Shown piece after piece: positions 50,335 through 59,195 of a stretch of 64,000 nucleotides of DNA (within the stretch, counting starts at the first letter, position 1; the number at the start of each line of letters is the position of its first letter). The DNA lies in contig QHVI01000050.1 in NCBI GenBank assembly GCA_003223515.1, positions 1-64,000 of the forward strand, in the 5' to 3' direction. This DNA comes from Candidatus Angelobacter sp. Gp1-AA117 (GTDB lineage Bacteria; Acidobacteriota; Terriglobia; Terriglobales; Acidobacteriaceae). The position numbers and the translations under genes are program-made. Under the pieces are notes generated by a model. The model did no database searches. It was not told where the DNA came from and saw nothing but the letters and a program-made list of their open reading frames with translations.

Positions 50335-53202
50335 CTAATCCAATCCTGTCGACCCTGACGCCGCCACTTTCTTCTTCTGCGCCACCACGGGTTTTTGCTC
50401 AGGCTTCAACGGTGCAGAGGCGTGTTCGTGAATGGTCTGCCGCTCGTTATTGTCCTCGGGATTCAGCAGGCGATAGCTGCCTGTCAGCGCCTGGGCTGAT
50501 TCATCGGCTTTGAAGCGCAGATAGCGTGCCTGATAATCCTGCGCTTTCTTTTCATTTCCCAGGCCGTTATAGCAGAGCATCATGTTGTAATTGGCCTGCA
50601 GATCTTCAGGATCAATATCGAGCGCGGCTTGCAGTTGCTTAATGGCCTCTGGGTAGTTTCGTTTGAGGAAGAGAATTCTTCCAAGATCGTTGAGCACCAC
50701 GCGATCGCGCGGGTATTGCGCAATCACCTGGAGCAGATGACCGGCTGCGCCATCATAGTCGCCATCATTACGCAGAACCTTGGCATAGAAGAAGTGGGCT
50801 TTGGCCAGTTTTGGATTGATGGAGAGCGCCTGCTTCAACACGGTGCGTGCTCGCTCCATGTCCCCTTCCTGAATGGCGGCGCGGCCGATATTGACCCAGC
50901 CCTCAGGATTATTCGGATCAGCCTGCGTGACTTTTTCAAATGCGGCTTGAGCTGCTTTCAGGTCTCCCTGGAGCAGCAGGCCAATGCCGTAATCGTTCCA
51001 GCGCTGCCACTCCTTTTGGTTGAGCACAACCTGGGGCGCAGGCAGAGGAGCCTTCTGGTCTATTACCTGGAGGGTGACTTCATCTTCGGCCAGGGCAACC
51101 GTGGGAACATCAGGAATCTTTTCTTCCTTCGCAGAGACTCCTTTCAGATCGCCGGTGAAGACCATCTGCCGGTCGTCATAGTCCGGCGTGACATCTGCCT
51201 TAGGCTGCTTCGGATCAGTGATACCGGCGAAGGAGAATTGCGTGTTGTACCAGGCGAACTTGCGGTAGCACATGCGCGCATGAAGCGTGATCTTGTTCCC
51301 GGCATTTTTTGGAACAGCCAACCGGTAATGAACGGTATCGGCTGCACCCGGCGGGATCAGGCGTACGTAGACCACGGCGCGGGTTGACCATGCGTTGCGC
51401 TTGTTGATGGCATGTCCGTGCTTATCCACCTGAAGTGCGCGATAGAAGTGTGCGCCCTTTTCTACAGGGCCTTTGCCGTCATCGGCCACGCTTCCGCTCC
51501 AGAAAATGGTCTGGCCTTTATCATCTACGGCCTTCAGTTCCAGCCAGGTATCGTAGGCATCCACAGTGCCGCCAGGAAAGAAGTGTCCAATGGTGCGGGT
51601 GCGCGCTACCACGTCGATGCGCACTGTGTCTCCGCGCCGTACCACGCCCTGCACCCGGTTCAAGGGCGCGGTTACGGGCATGACTTTGTTGTCGGTGACG
51701 GCTGCTGTTTTGGTTTCTGCTTCTTCTCCCACGGCAAATGTAGTGGAGAACTCAGCCTGTGATGCTGTGCCGCTACTCTTCAACGTGCGCGCGGGAGAGA
51801 GCGCGAAAATATCCACGCTCAGAACCTTGTTCTTCAGGAAATCTTCGGTGATCTTCAGTTGCTGCGGGTCCTCATTGGCTGCCGGCAGAGCAGTGTTGGC
51901 GGCAGGGAAGCGGTGCGAATGGATGACTCCATTGATGTTGCCGGCGTCATTGGAGTGCTCCAGCGGCATGTGGCAATCAGAGCACTGCTGTGATTTGGCC
52001 GGATAGTAGAACGACCGCGCTCCATACCCGGAAACGCCGCTTGCCTGCCAGTTATCGTATTCATTGAAGCCGCGGAACCAGCGGTAATGGTTGACAGGCA
52101 CGTCGAGGTGCACCTTGTGGCAGCTTGAGCAGAACTCGGCTGACTGGGTCTTCATGAAAGGTTTCAGGAAGGTGCGCCGGTGCGGCTCAGGGTTGAGATA
52201 AGTAAGAAAATCATGGACGGAGCGGACCACAGGATTGTTGCTGGCCGCGAGTTCGTGCAGTTTGGGATATTCAAGATAGAAGTCTCCCTGGCCCATGGTG
52301 CTCTTCACCTGCGCGATGGAGTGGCACATCATGCAGCCCAAGCCAGCCTGCGCTTCGGGCCTGTGAACGATCTGCTTGATCGGCGTATCCATCAGGCCGC
52401 TGTAGAGCACGGCAGGATCATGGCACCCGCCGCACCACTTCGAGGGCTTCGTGCCTACTACATCCTGCATGTACTCGATACTTTTGCGATACCACTGGTT
52501 GTTGAATGAAGAGAAATGATGGACGGAGGCATACCAATCCTTATAAATATCCTGGTGGCAGCGCTTGCAGCTATCCGACTCCATGAAGAATTTGCTGGGA
52601 ATATGTCCGCCGCTTACCACCTGGGCTGAGCTGGGGAAGAAATTTCCCTGTGGGCCGTCGCCTTCGCCATTCATGCTCAGTGGAGCAATGGGTGGATTCT
52701 TGATGACGTGGCTTGAGAGCCAGAGTCCGTCTCTGATGGCGTGTGTGGCAGCGGCAACACCCACCGCAATTCCAGCCAGAAGAACCACAGTCGCTACCCG
52801 CAGCTTTGCCAGCCCAAGATTTGTTTTCAAAGTCAGGCGGCGGGAAATGGCTTCAGCCAGCAGCACCACCACAGCCAGGCTGGCCGCTCCAATATGCATG
52901 TAGAGCCATTTCATCTCCGCGCGGGTCGTTCCGGTGAAGATCAGAGCAATGCCCAGGCCTGCGGCCACGGTGAAAAGCAGCCATCCGATCTTTGCGGTGA
53001 AGCTGAGCTGGCGCAGGAAACGCCATAAGAATCTTAGGAGACAAAGCGCAGCAATGAGTCCCGCCCCGGCGTGCAGCAGCACGATTCCCGCATAGGTGAT
53101 CGTGGGAGAGGGAAAAGCATACACATAGATGGCAGACAGAGTCAGAACGAAAGCTAATGCGACGACAAATTTATAGAAGCGTGACTTGATCTTCTCTGGC
53201 AT
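50335..53202 (-). CDS. Membrane-anchored pentahaem cytochrome c with C-terminal TPRs, 955 aa
   Basis: The N-terminal about 165 residues hold four or five membrane helices (for example FVVALAFVLTLSAIYVYAF and LRVATVVLLAGIAVGVAAA). The periplasmic part carries five CxxCH motifs: CKRCH, CGGCH, CMMCH, CSSCH and CSDCH, interspersed with extra His that may be axial ligands. A beta-rich middle follows. Residues about 730-900 form TPRs (WNDYGIGLLLQGDLKAAQAA, PEGWVNIGRAAIQEGDMERA, NDLGRILFLKRNYPEAIKQL). It probably moves electrons at the outer face of the inner membrane as part of a respiratory complex. The haem domain resembles cytochrome c554-type proteins. The ATG at 53202 lacks a strong ribosome-binding site. 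Confidence 0.92.
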   Translation of the reverse strand: MPEKIKSRFYKFVVALAFVLTLSAIYVYAFPSPTITYAGIVLLHAGAGLIAALCLLRFLWRFLRQLSFTAKIGWLLFTVAAGLGIALIFTGTTRAEMKWLYMHIGAASLAVVVLLAEAISRRLTLKTNLGLAKLRVATVVLLAGIAVGVAAATHAIRDGLWLSSHVIKNPPIAPLSMNGEGDGPQGNFFPSSAQVVSGGHIPSKFFMESDSCKRCHQDIYKDWYASVHHFSSFNNQWYRKSIEYMQDVVGTKPSKWCGGCHDPAVLYSGLMDTPIKQIVHRPEAQAGLGCMMCHSIAQVKSTMGQGDFYLEYPKLHELAASNNPVVRSVHDFLTYLNPEPHRRTFLKPFMKTQSAEFCSSCHKVHLDVPVNHYRWFRGFNEYDNWQASGVSGYGARSFYYPAKSQQCSDCHMPLEHSNDAGNINGVIHSHRFPAANTALPAANEDPQQLKITEDFLKNKVLSVDIFALSPARTLKSSGTASQAEFSTTFAVGEEAETKTAAVTDNKVMPVTAPLNRVQGVVRRGDTVRIDVVARTRTIGHFFPGGTVDAYDTWLELKAVDDKGQTIFWSGSVADDGKGPVEKGAHFYRALQVDKHGHAINKRNAWSTRAVVYVRLIPPGAADTVHYRLAVPKNAGNKITLHARMCYRKFAWYNTQFSFAGITDPKQPKADVTPDYDDRQMVFTGDLKGVSAKEEKIPDVPTVALAEDEVTLQVIDQKAPLPAPQVVLNQKEWQRWNDYGIGLLLQGDLKAAQAAFEKVTQADPNNPEGWVNIGRAAIQEGDMERARTVLKQALSINPKLAKAHFFYAKVLRNDGDYDGAAGHLLQVIAQYPRDRVVLNDLGRILFLKRNYPEAIKQLQAALDIDPEDLQANYNMMLCYNGLGNEKKAQDYQARYLRFKADESAQALTGSYRLLNPEDNNERQTIHEHASAPLKPEQKPVVAQKKKVAASGSTGLD

Positions 53203-53488
53203 GGCTGGTTTTCTCGCTCACTGCTGGAGGGATGGCAGGGTCTTCCCAAGAAACCGAACTTTGTTTTTGACAATCGCCATTCGGGTGAGTAGACCCCGCT
53301 CGGTTTTCAAGACAGATAGCACCTTGGAATTTGCGGGATTTTCCGCAAGCATCTTCTTTGAATGTTCTCCGCGTTTTTATAGGCATGCTTCTCATTTTTC
53401 TGCAGAAGTAAGAGCAATCTTTCGAAACCGGGCATAAAACCCGCAAAAATGCTGCGGTTATATGTCTTTAGCATCGAGGTAAAACTCC
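53203..53488. other. Divergent intergenic region
   Basis: About 286 bp between the divergent cytochrome and beta-barrel genes must hold both promoters. I see AT-rich segments (TTTTTGACAATCGCCATTC, with TTGACA near 53265) but no complete, convincing promoter pair. Confidence 0.35.
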
Positions 53489-54574
53489 ATGTCAACCTTT
53501 ACATGTACTGCTCGCGCAGCAGGTATTTTTGCCGGGCTGGTCTTTGCAGTCATCGGGCTTAGCATTCCCGCTTCAGGACAGGGTTGAGTGGCCGCGCGCC
53601 AGAGTTCGCCCGTGATTGGCGACTTATGTGCAAGCGCTAAGGGCCGTGAAGCCCAGGCGAGTGAAAATTCAAAGCTGCATCACTTCGATATTACCGTTGG
53701 ATATCGCTACCAGCAGTCTTCGCGGCATTTCGTGGGGACCGTGGAGCAGGTGCAGCGCGAGATCCTTCACAATCAGATTCAAAACAACTACCACCTCTTC
53801 GATGTGGCCATCAACTATCAGTTGACTCCACGATGGAGCCTCACTGGAAGCCTGCCTATTCTGGTTGCCAAGCGCGACCAGCGCGCCAACGGCATCTTTC
53901 ACACGGCCGGTATTGGCGATTCAACTGTAGGCGCCCGTTTCTGGGTCTTCCGTCCACCCACCGAATCCGGCGGAAATATTTCGTTTGGATTCAGCCTGAA
54001 GATGCCGACCGGCAAAGACAATTCTGTCGGCCACGGTGTATTCAGAGGCACACCGCAACTGGTGACTGCTGATCAATCGATCCAGGCTGGTGATGGCGGC
54101 TGGGGATTCGCCCTCGAAACTCAGGCTTTCAAGAACGTATGGTTCCACAGCACACTGTATTTCTCAGGGGCGTATCTGTTCAATCCGCAAGACACCAATG
54201 GCGTGCAGACTTTTCGCACAGCCAAGGGCGAAGACGTAATGTCGATTTCCGATCAATACCTCTATCGCGGTGGAATTTCTCATGCTGTGCCGAAGATCAG
54301 AGGTCTGTTTGCCAGCGTTGGCGGGAGGATAGAAGGCGTGCCGGTACGCGATGCATTGGGCGCTAGCAAGGGATTCCGCCGTCCCGGCTATGCGATCGAT
54401 ATTGATCCCGGCTTCATGTATGCGTTTGGATACAAAAACGTTTTCTCCTGCAATATTCCGTTTCCAGTAGAACGCAACCGGCGGGCTAGCGTCCCGGACA
54501 TTGCCAATGGCAGGCACGGAGATGCGGCATTTGCCGATTATGCGCTGGTCATGTCTTACACGCGGCACTTCTGA
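53489..54574 (+). pseudogene. Outer-membrane beta-barrel (transporter-like) protein, signal peptide separated by in-frame TGA
   Basis: An ATG at 53489 with GAGGTAAAA upstream starts a good signal peptide (AAGIFAGLVFAVIGLSIPAS) that ends at an in-frame TGA (53585-53587). Directly after it, in the same frame, a GTG at 53588 opens the 328-aa ORF. Its product has no signal peptide of its own but is a classic outer-membrane barrel: alternating strands such as HHFDITVGYRYQQ, VAINYQLTPRWSLTGSLPI and NISFGFSLKMPTGK, and a C-terminal Phe (DYALVMSYTRHF). One point mutation or base error explains the break. Read-through is possible. If intact it would be a 361-residue exported protein, probably a porin or putative-transporter type. 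Confidence 0.8.
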
Positions 54575-54598
54575 GTTTTCAAGCGTATGAGGTGTTCT

Positions 54599-55099
54599 AT
54601 GAAATATATGACGATTCTGTTGCTGTTGGCTGTACTTGGATTCCGCCCGGTACAGCCGGAACTTTCGTTGAATGACATTCAAGGCAAGCGCCACAGCCTT
54701 TCTGATTATCGCGGCAAGATTGTAGTGCTGAACTTCTGGGCCACCTGGTGCGTCGGCTGCAAACAGGAGATGCCTATCTTTGTTGATATCAGTAAGAAGT
54801 ATCGAGACCGTGGCGTCGTGGTGCTGGCTGCCTCTGTAGATGATGAAACTACAAAGAAATACATCAGCCGGTTTTCGCATTCCTACAAGATGGACTTTCC
54901 CATTCTGCTCGATGCAAATGTTGACATGATGCACGAACTGGGCCTGACCGATGCCCTACCCTCCACTGTCTTCCTGGATGCTGAAGGAAATATTGTCGGC
55001 AGGATTGCAGGAACAGCCAAGAGAAAGGATGCTTTTGAACGGGTGGAGAAGCTGCTGATTCAACCGGCAGCCATTTCGAATCCTGGCAAGTTGCCATAG
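54599..55099 (+). CDS. TlpA/ResA-like thioredoxin-fold protein, 166 aa
   Basis: The start is the ATG at 54599 with GAGGTG 4 nt upstream. The track start is 12 bp earlier. A short signal or anchor segment (MTILLLLAVLGFRPVQP) leads to a thioredoxin fold with the redox motif NFWATWCVGCKQEM, DETTKKYISRFSH, and the cis-Pro loop ALPSTVFLDAEG. Such proteins act in the periplasm in disulfide reduction or cytochrome c maturation. It lies 24 bp after the beta-barrel gene and near a multihaem cytochrome, which would fit a haem-attachment role. Confidence 0.93.
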   Translation: MKYMTILLLLAVLGFRPVQPELSLNDIQGKRHSLSDYRGKIVVLNFWATWCVGCKQEMPIFVDISKKYRDRGVVVLAASVDDETTKKYISRFSHSYKMDFPILLDANVDMMHELGLTDALPSTVFLDAEGNIVGRIAGTAKRKDAFERVEKLLIQPAAISNPGKLP

Positions 55100-55155
55100 C
55101 GCATTCCGCTCATGCCCGGCTGGTGCGCATGAGTTGCTCATGACGACGTGATTGC

Positions 55156-55290
55156 ATGAAGAAGATCAACCCAACTTCGTCTCCACAGACTCTTTCGGGT
55201 CTTGCGTCACTTGGGGCATTTATCGTTTGGGGTTTCCGCTTGTTGTTCTTCGATTTGTTTTATTCATTCAGGCGTAATACGCCACATTGA
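55156..55290 (+). CDS. Possible small ORF, 44 aa, in an otherwise empty gap
   Basis: The 283-bp gap 55100-55382 contains an ATG at 55156 encoding a 44-residue peptide with SGLASLGAFIVWG, which recalls the first helix of RarD/EamA transporters. It stops after a few more codons, has no clear ribosome-binding site and no in-frame continuation. It may be a gene remnant or chance. Confidence 0.2.
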   Translation: MKKINPTSSPQTLSGLASLGAFIVWGFRLLFFDLFYSFRRNTPH

Positions 55291-55382
55291 TCGTCGAATT
55301 CGTATCCATGCGGACGCAATCCGAAGGGTTCTGAAGAAACACTTTTTGTTGGCGGAAGCTAGAGCTGATCTCGCGCATCAGC

Positions 55383-57371
55383 TTATTTGCAGTTTTGTCC
55401 TTGTTCCTTCACCAGGCAACCTTGATCGTAATAGGTGGATTTTCCGAATGTCTGGTAATTCAAAACGGTGGTAGCGCCACCGGGACCGGCTTGTGATCTC
55501 TTCTGTTGTACCGTCGCCGGCGATGCATCTGGACAGCCGTTGAATGCTTCCGTCAGCACCCGCCCGACTGAACTGCCTTTGCCTTCAGGGAACCTCCACT
55601 TCAACAGCGCGGAGATGGTCACGGCGATATCGGCGTTGCCTGCTGGCGCCGGGTCTTTGCCTTTCTTGAAGTCAGGACCAAAGGCGATCATGGTGTTGAA
55701 GGTATCTGCACGGCTGAAACTGCCATGCATTCCTTGTCCTTCTCTGAGGGTGGAGTCGGCTACTTCGATACGGTTGAGGAGAGAACCATCGGTGGAGAAA
55801 CTTTTGAAGTTGACAATCAGTGCCGGCTGGGGCAGCTCGGTCGCGCCCTGCAAGCCTATTGCACTGGTGGGAAGAGTGCCGGGAATGTTTCCCAGATCGT
55901 CATTCACGAATACTCCATCGGTATAGTCCTGTTGCAGGAGAAACTCTGCAATGTTTTGAGCAAGCGCCTTGTTCTTCTCAGTTGAATTCTGGGGCAGGTA
56001 AATGAGATCAGAGCCGCCATTGGCTGCCACGATGATCTGCGCGTCGGTTTCTTTACTTGCGGGAACTTTGCCCGTTCCTCCGATAATTCCGTTACCAGAA
56101 CCGGGATACTGCCTGGATTTGGAATCGTCGCAGTCGCATACTACGACCGAATGATAGAAACTGCCGTTTTCCAGCGCCAGAGGCCGGGCATCAGGATCGT
56201 ACAGCGGCAACTTGAGCACGTGAGCCAGATCAATGGCCAGAAATCCCGGAGGAAGATAGTGTGCCGGGACATTGGCATAGTTGAACCCTGCCGCATAGCT
56301 TGAAGTGTAATGATTCAGCGCAATATTCCTTTTGCTGATCGTGGAAAAGCCATGGTCGGCCACTACAAACACATCGGTATTGCCATCGAGCCCCTTGAAT
56401 CGCAGGAAGTCCAGAATCTGAGCCAGATTGTTATCGGCATTACGTACTCCGGCGTGAGACGTAGGTCCATTGATGCCCGGAAACAAATGGTCAACGCCGT
56501 CACCCTGATTATGCTGCGAACCATCAGGATCACGCGACCAGTAGATCAGCAGAAACGGCTTTGCTTCACCCTTTGCCGTAGTCAACGCCGCCTGCGTGGC
56601 GATGTCTGCAAAATATTGCTGCTGTACATAATTGGCGGCCAGCGTTCCCTCAGGCCGGAGCTGGCTTCTCTTAGACGATGCACTCTGGCCATTGGAGCGG
56701 TCCGGGGCGACCAGGTTCAAACCAGAGTTGAGCATCTCTTTTCTGATGTTCGGCAGAATCGGCAGTCCCAGCGGTCCGGTTGGATCCTCAGTGCCGGTAG
56801 CATCATCCATCACCATGGCTTCAGGCATCTGAAAAATGTTGTTGACCAGCTTGACTTCAGAGATGTCCTGAATTGCCGCCGGTCCGAGCTTGCCGATGAT
56901 GAATACGGAATAGCCGTTTTCGCGGGCAATGCTGGCGAGGGTTGGCTGGCCAAGATAATTGCCGTGATACAGGTCGTTCAATCTGGCCAGCAACACGTCA
57001 TTTTCAATGAACGGGGTGAGCGTTCCGCCTGTGCCATCCCGCGAGAGAGGATAGCCCACATAGAGCGTGTTGCCAAAATCACCGGTGTCACCGAGCAGAT
57101 GTCCGGTGGCGAAGGCGGAGGCGTTGGGCGTGGTGAAGGTGGGATAGAGCGAATGGCTGCTGGTGAAATCCACTCCCTGTTCACGCAGGTGAAACATGGT
57201 GGGTGCCCACTCTGCGGTCACCGAGTCATGACGCAACCCATCGGCGATGAAGAGAACTATGTTGCGTGCTGTCGCGGGTTGGGCCTGCATGCAAGTTTCG
57301 GGAGACTGGAGAGCAACTGCATGGGAAACGAACAAGAGGAAAGTCAGACCGCCTGCTATAGCGCTCTTCAT
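55383..57371 (-). CDS. Secreted alkaline phosphatase-superfamily phosphodiesterase/nucleotide pyrophosphatase-like protein, 662 aa
   Basis: The start is the ATG at 57371 (MKSAIAGGLTFLLFVSHAVA, a signal peptide) with AAAGGCGGTG upstream. The catalytic core matches type I phosphodiesterases: first metal Asp in NIVLFIADGLRHDSV, nucleophile Thr in YPTFTTPNASAFATGH, and metal ligands in YWSRDPDGSQHNQGDG and VFVVADHGFS. Length is larger than usual, with an extra C-terminal region containing LLKWRFPEGKG and four or more Cys near the end that may form disulfides. The likely location is periplasmic or extracellular. Substrate unknown. Confidence 0.88.
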   Translation of the reverse strand: MKSAIAGGLTFLLFVSHAVALQSPETCMQAQPATARNIVLFIADGLRHDSVTAEWAPTMFHLREQGVDFTSSHSLYPTFTTPNASAFATGHLLGDTGDFGNTLYVGYPLSRDGTGGTLTPFIENDVLLARLNDLYHGNYLGQPTLASIARENGYSVFIIGKLGPAAIQDISEVKLVNNIFQMPEAMVMDDATGTEDPTGPLGLPILPNIRKEMLNSGLNLVAPDRSNGQSASSKRSQLRPEGTLAANYVQQQYFADIATQAALTTAKGEAKPFLLIYWSRDPDGSQHNQGDGVDHLFPGINGPTSHAGVRNADNNLAQILDFLRFKGLDGNTDVFVVADHGFSTISKRNIALNHYTSSYAAGFNYANVPAHYLPPGFLAIDLAHVLKLPLYDPDARPLALENGSFYHSVVVCDCDDSKSRQYPGSGNGIIGGTGKVPASKETDAQIIVAANGGSDLIYLPQNSTEKNKALAQNIAEFLLQQDYTDGVFVNDDLGNIPGTLPTSAIGLQGATELPQPALIVNFKSFSTDGSLLNRIEVADSTLREGQGMHGSFSRADTFNTMIAFGPDFKKGKDPAPAGNADIAVTISALLKWRFPEGKGSSVGRVLTEAFNGCPDASPATVQQKRSQAGPGGATTVLNYQTFGKSTYYDQGCLVKEQGQNCK

Positions 57372-57467
57372 TACACCGCCTTTAGGTTGATGGTGGTACG
57401 GAATCCACAACCATAGCACCGTTTTGCTAAAAGATTGTTAAAAAAATTGTTTTCGTGATGCATCGCG

Positions 57468-58985
57468 CTATCCGAAGCGCCGGGAGCGTGCCCAATAAGC
57501 AGGCCATGATTCGCGCAGATTGCGGCAAAGCAGGATGTCAGGATGATCGCGTGACTCTTCATTCTCGACATTGAATGGATTTCCGTTGATTGCCGCCACC
57601 GTACAATTTTCAAATAGCCTTCTTGCTTCGTTCAGGCCGAAGCCTGTGAGGATCACGACTTCGGGTTGCCGGGAATCGTATCCGCGATACCAGAAAGAGT
57701 TTGTCAGGCTCATCGCGCGCGGCAGGCCAAGCGCCGGACCGTAAAGATTCAGCGCACCCGCTTCGCCGTAATTGCCGGTGAGAATTCCTGCGCGCTGCTG
57801 GTCCTGGACAGGCAATGAGTGATAAACAGCGGCAACAGAATGCGCCAGTTCCGGCCAGCCTATCTCTTCGCGAAATTGATCGTGCAGCCTGCTTGTGATC
57901 TTCCAGATGCGGGAGTCAATAGGAGCAACCGGAGCGATCAGAAGCACAAAGGCAATTCCTCCCGCAAGAATCGCCATCCATTGGATTCCGTAGGCCAGCC
58001 GGGGCCAGACTGCTGGTAGGCCATAAAGCAGATGTGCCAACAAGACGCTGCCTGAGGCCAGTAGCACCGGATACAACGGCGCCGTGTAGTAAGAGCGCGC
58101 ACCGGTAATTCCATACATTGTTATGGTGATCAGAACCGTCCAGCCCAGCAGCCGGTAGCGCCGCCCTTCTCTGCGAGCCAGATAGAACCACAGGCCGAGC
58201 AGCGTGAGGGGAACCGTAACGAGGTTCACGGAAATCCATGGTTGCCCAGTCAGAAAGCCGTTGTAACGGCCTTGCCGCAGGTCGCGCTCGTGCAGGTATG
58301 ACAGGAATTTCAGCGAGATAAAGTCGTGCTGTATCTGCCAGATCAGATTGGGCAGCAAGATAAGAATGGAAAGCGCAACTCCTGCCCACAGCCAGCCGCT
58401 GCGCAGGAAACGGCGCGCCGGCGTGAGCAATACCGCGATGGCCACGCTGAGAGCGAGAACGCCCATGGTGTATCGGGTCTCCATCCCCAGGCCTATGGTC
58501 GCGCCAATGGGCAGCCACCATCGTGGATCGTCCGTTTTCAGCAGCCGCACAAGGAAATAGGTGAGGCTGACACCCCAGAGATAATCGAATGAGACGTATT
58601 GAAACACCGCTCCCTGCACGAGAGAGATAGGAGCGATGCCCGCAGCTACGGCAGCGAGCAATTGAGTGGACCGGTTTCCGCCAAGTTCTTTGGCTATCAG
58701 TCCCGCCAGCACCATGACGATGCTTACGGCCATTGCGGAGAAGACCCGAAAACCGATCAAAGATGTTCCAAAGAGGATCAGTTCAAACCGCGCAAGGAGC
58801 GGCGTGATGGGCGGATAGACGACAAAACCCCAGTCAAGATGGCGAGCATCATCAAGGGTCTGCAATTCGTCGCGATGGAATCCATATTGGCCATTGGTGG
58901 CCAGATGAAAGACCAGCCGCAGGGCCGCCAGCACAAGAAGCAAACCCAGATCTGAGCGAAAAAAATTTGAGACTCGATTGGCCAT
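57468..58985 (-). CDS. GT-C (family 39/ArnT-like) membrane glycosyltransferase, 505 aa
   Basis: A polytopic protein with about 10-12 hydrophobic segments. The first periplasmic loop has the diagnostic acidic motif in GFHRDELQTLDDARHLDWG (D-E), followed by YPPITPLLARFE, typical of PMT/ArnT-type enzymes that move a sugar from a polyprenyl-phosphate donor. The C-terminal about 120 residues are soluble and periplasmic. The start at 58985 (MANRVSNFFRSDLG) precedes the first helix directly. It stands alone. Acceptor unknown. Confidence 0.9.
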   Translation of the reverse strand: MANRVSNFFRSDLGLLLVLAALRLVFHLATNGQYGFHRDELQTLDDARHLDWGFVVYPPITPLLARFELILFGTSLIGFRVFSAMAVSIVMVLAGLIAKELGGNRSTQLLAAVAAGIAPISLVQGAVFQYVSFDYLWGVSLTYFLVRLLKTDDPRWWLPIGATIGLGMETRYTMGVLALSVAIAVLLTPARRFLRSGWLWAGVALSILILLPNLIWQIQHDFISLKFLSYLHERDLRQGRYNGFLTGQPWISVNLVTVPLTLLGLWFYLARREGRRYRLLGWTVLITITMYGITGARSYYTAPLYPVLLASGSVLLAHLLYGLPAVWPRLAYGIQWMAILAGGIAFVLLIAPVAPIDSRIWKITSRLHDQFREEIGWPELAHSVAAVYHSLPVQDQQRAGILTGNYGEAGALNLYGPALGLPRAMSLTNSFWYRGYDSRQPEVVILTGFGLNEARRLFENCTVAAINGNPFNVENEESRDHPDILLCRNLRESWPAYWARSRRFG

Positions 58986-59081
58986 CGTCTCTTGCTATCC
59001 GGAAAGAGAGTACAAGGTGTTATGTGTGCGATCAACTGGAATGAATAATCAATAATAAGCGATGAACCGTGGCAATCAGAA

Positions 59082-59163
59082 TTTATGGAGCCCAGCCGCC
59101 AAGGCCCCGATCGAGAGCCGATTTTGCGCACGATTGGGTAGATCCGCCCTCGGCTGCGCGCGA
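59082..59163. repeat. Interrupted copy of the palindromic repeat
   Basis: The left arm TTATGGAGCCCAGCCGCC and the right arm CGCCCTCGGCTGCGCG are separated by about 50 bp (AAGGCCCCGATCGAGAGCCG...). Elsewhere the arms adjoin. The insert or the divergence makes this copy useful for seeing how the element changes. The rest of the 58986-59195 gap is empty. Confidence 0.6.
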
Positions 59164-59195
59164 GAAGCTTTGCCACTGAACCTTTATGAAGAGCG

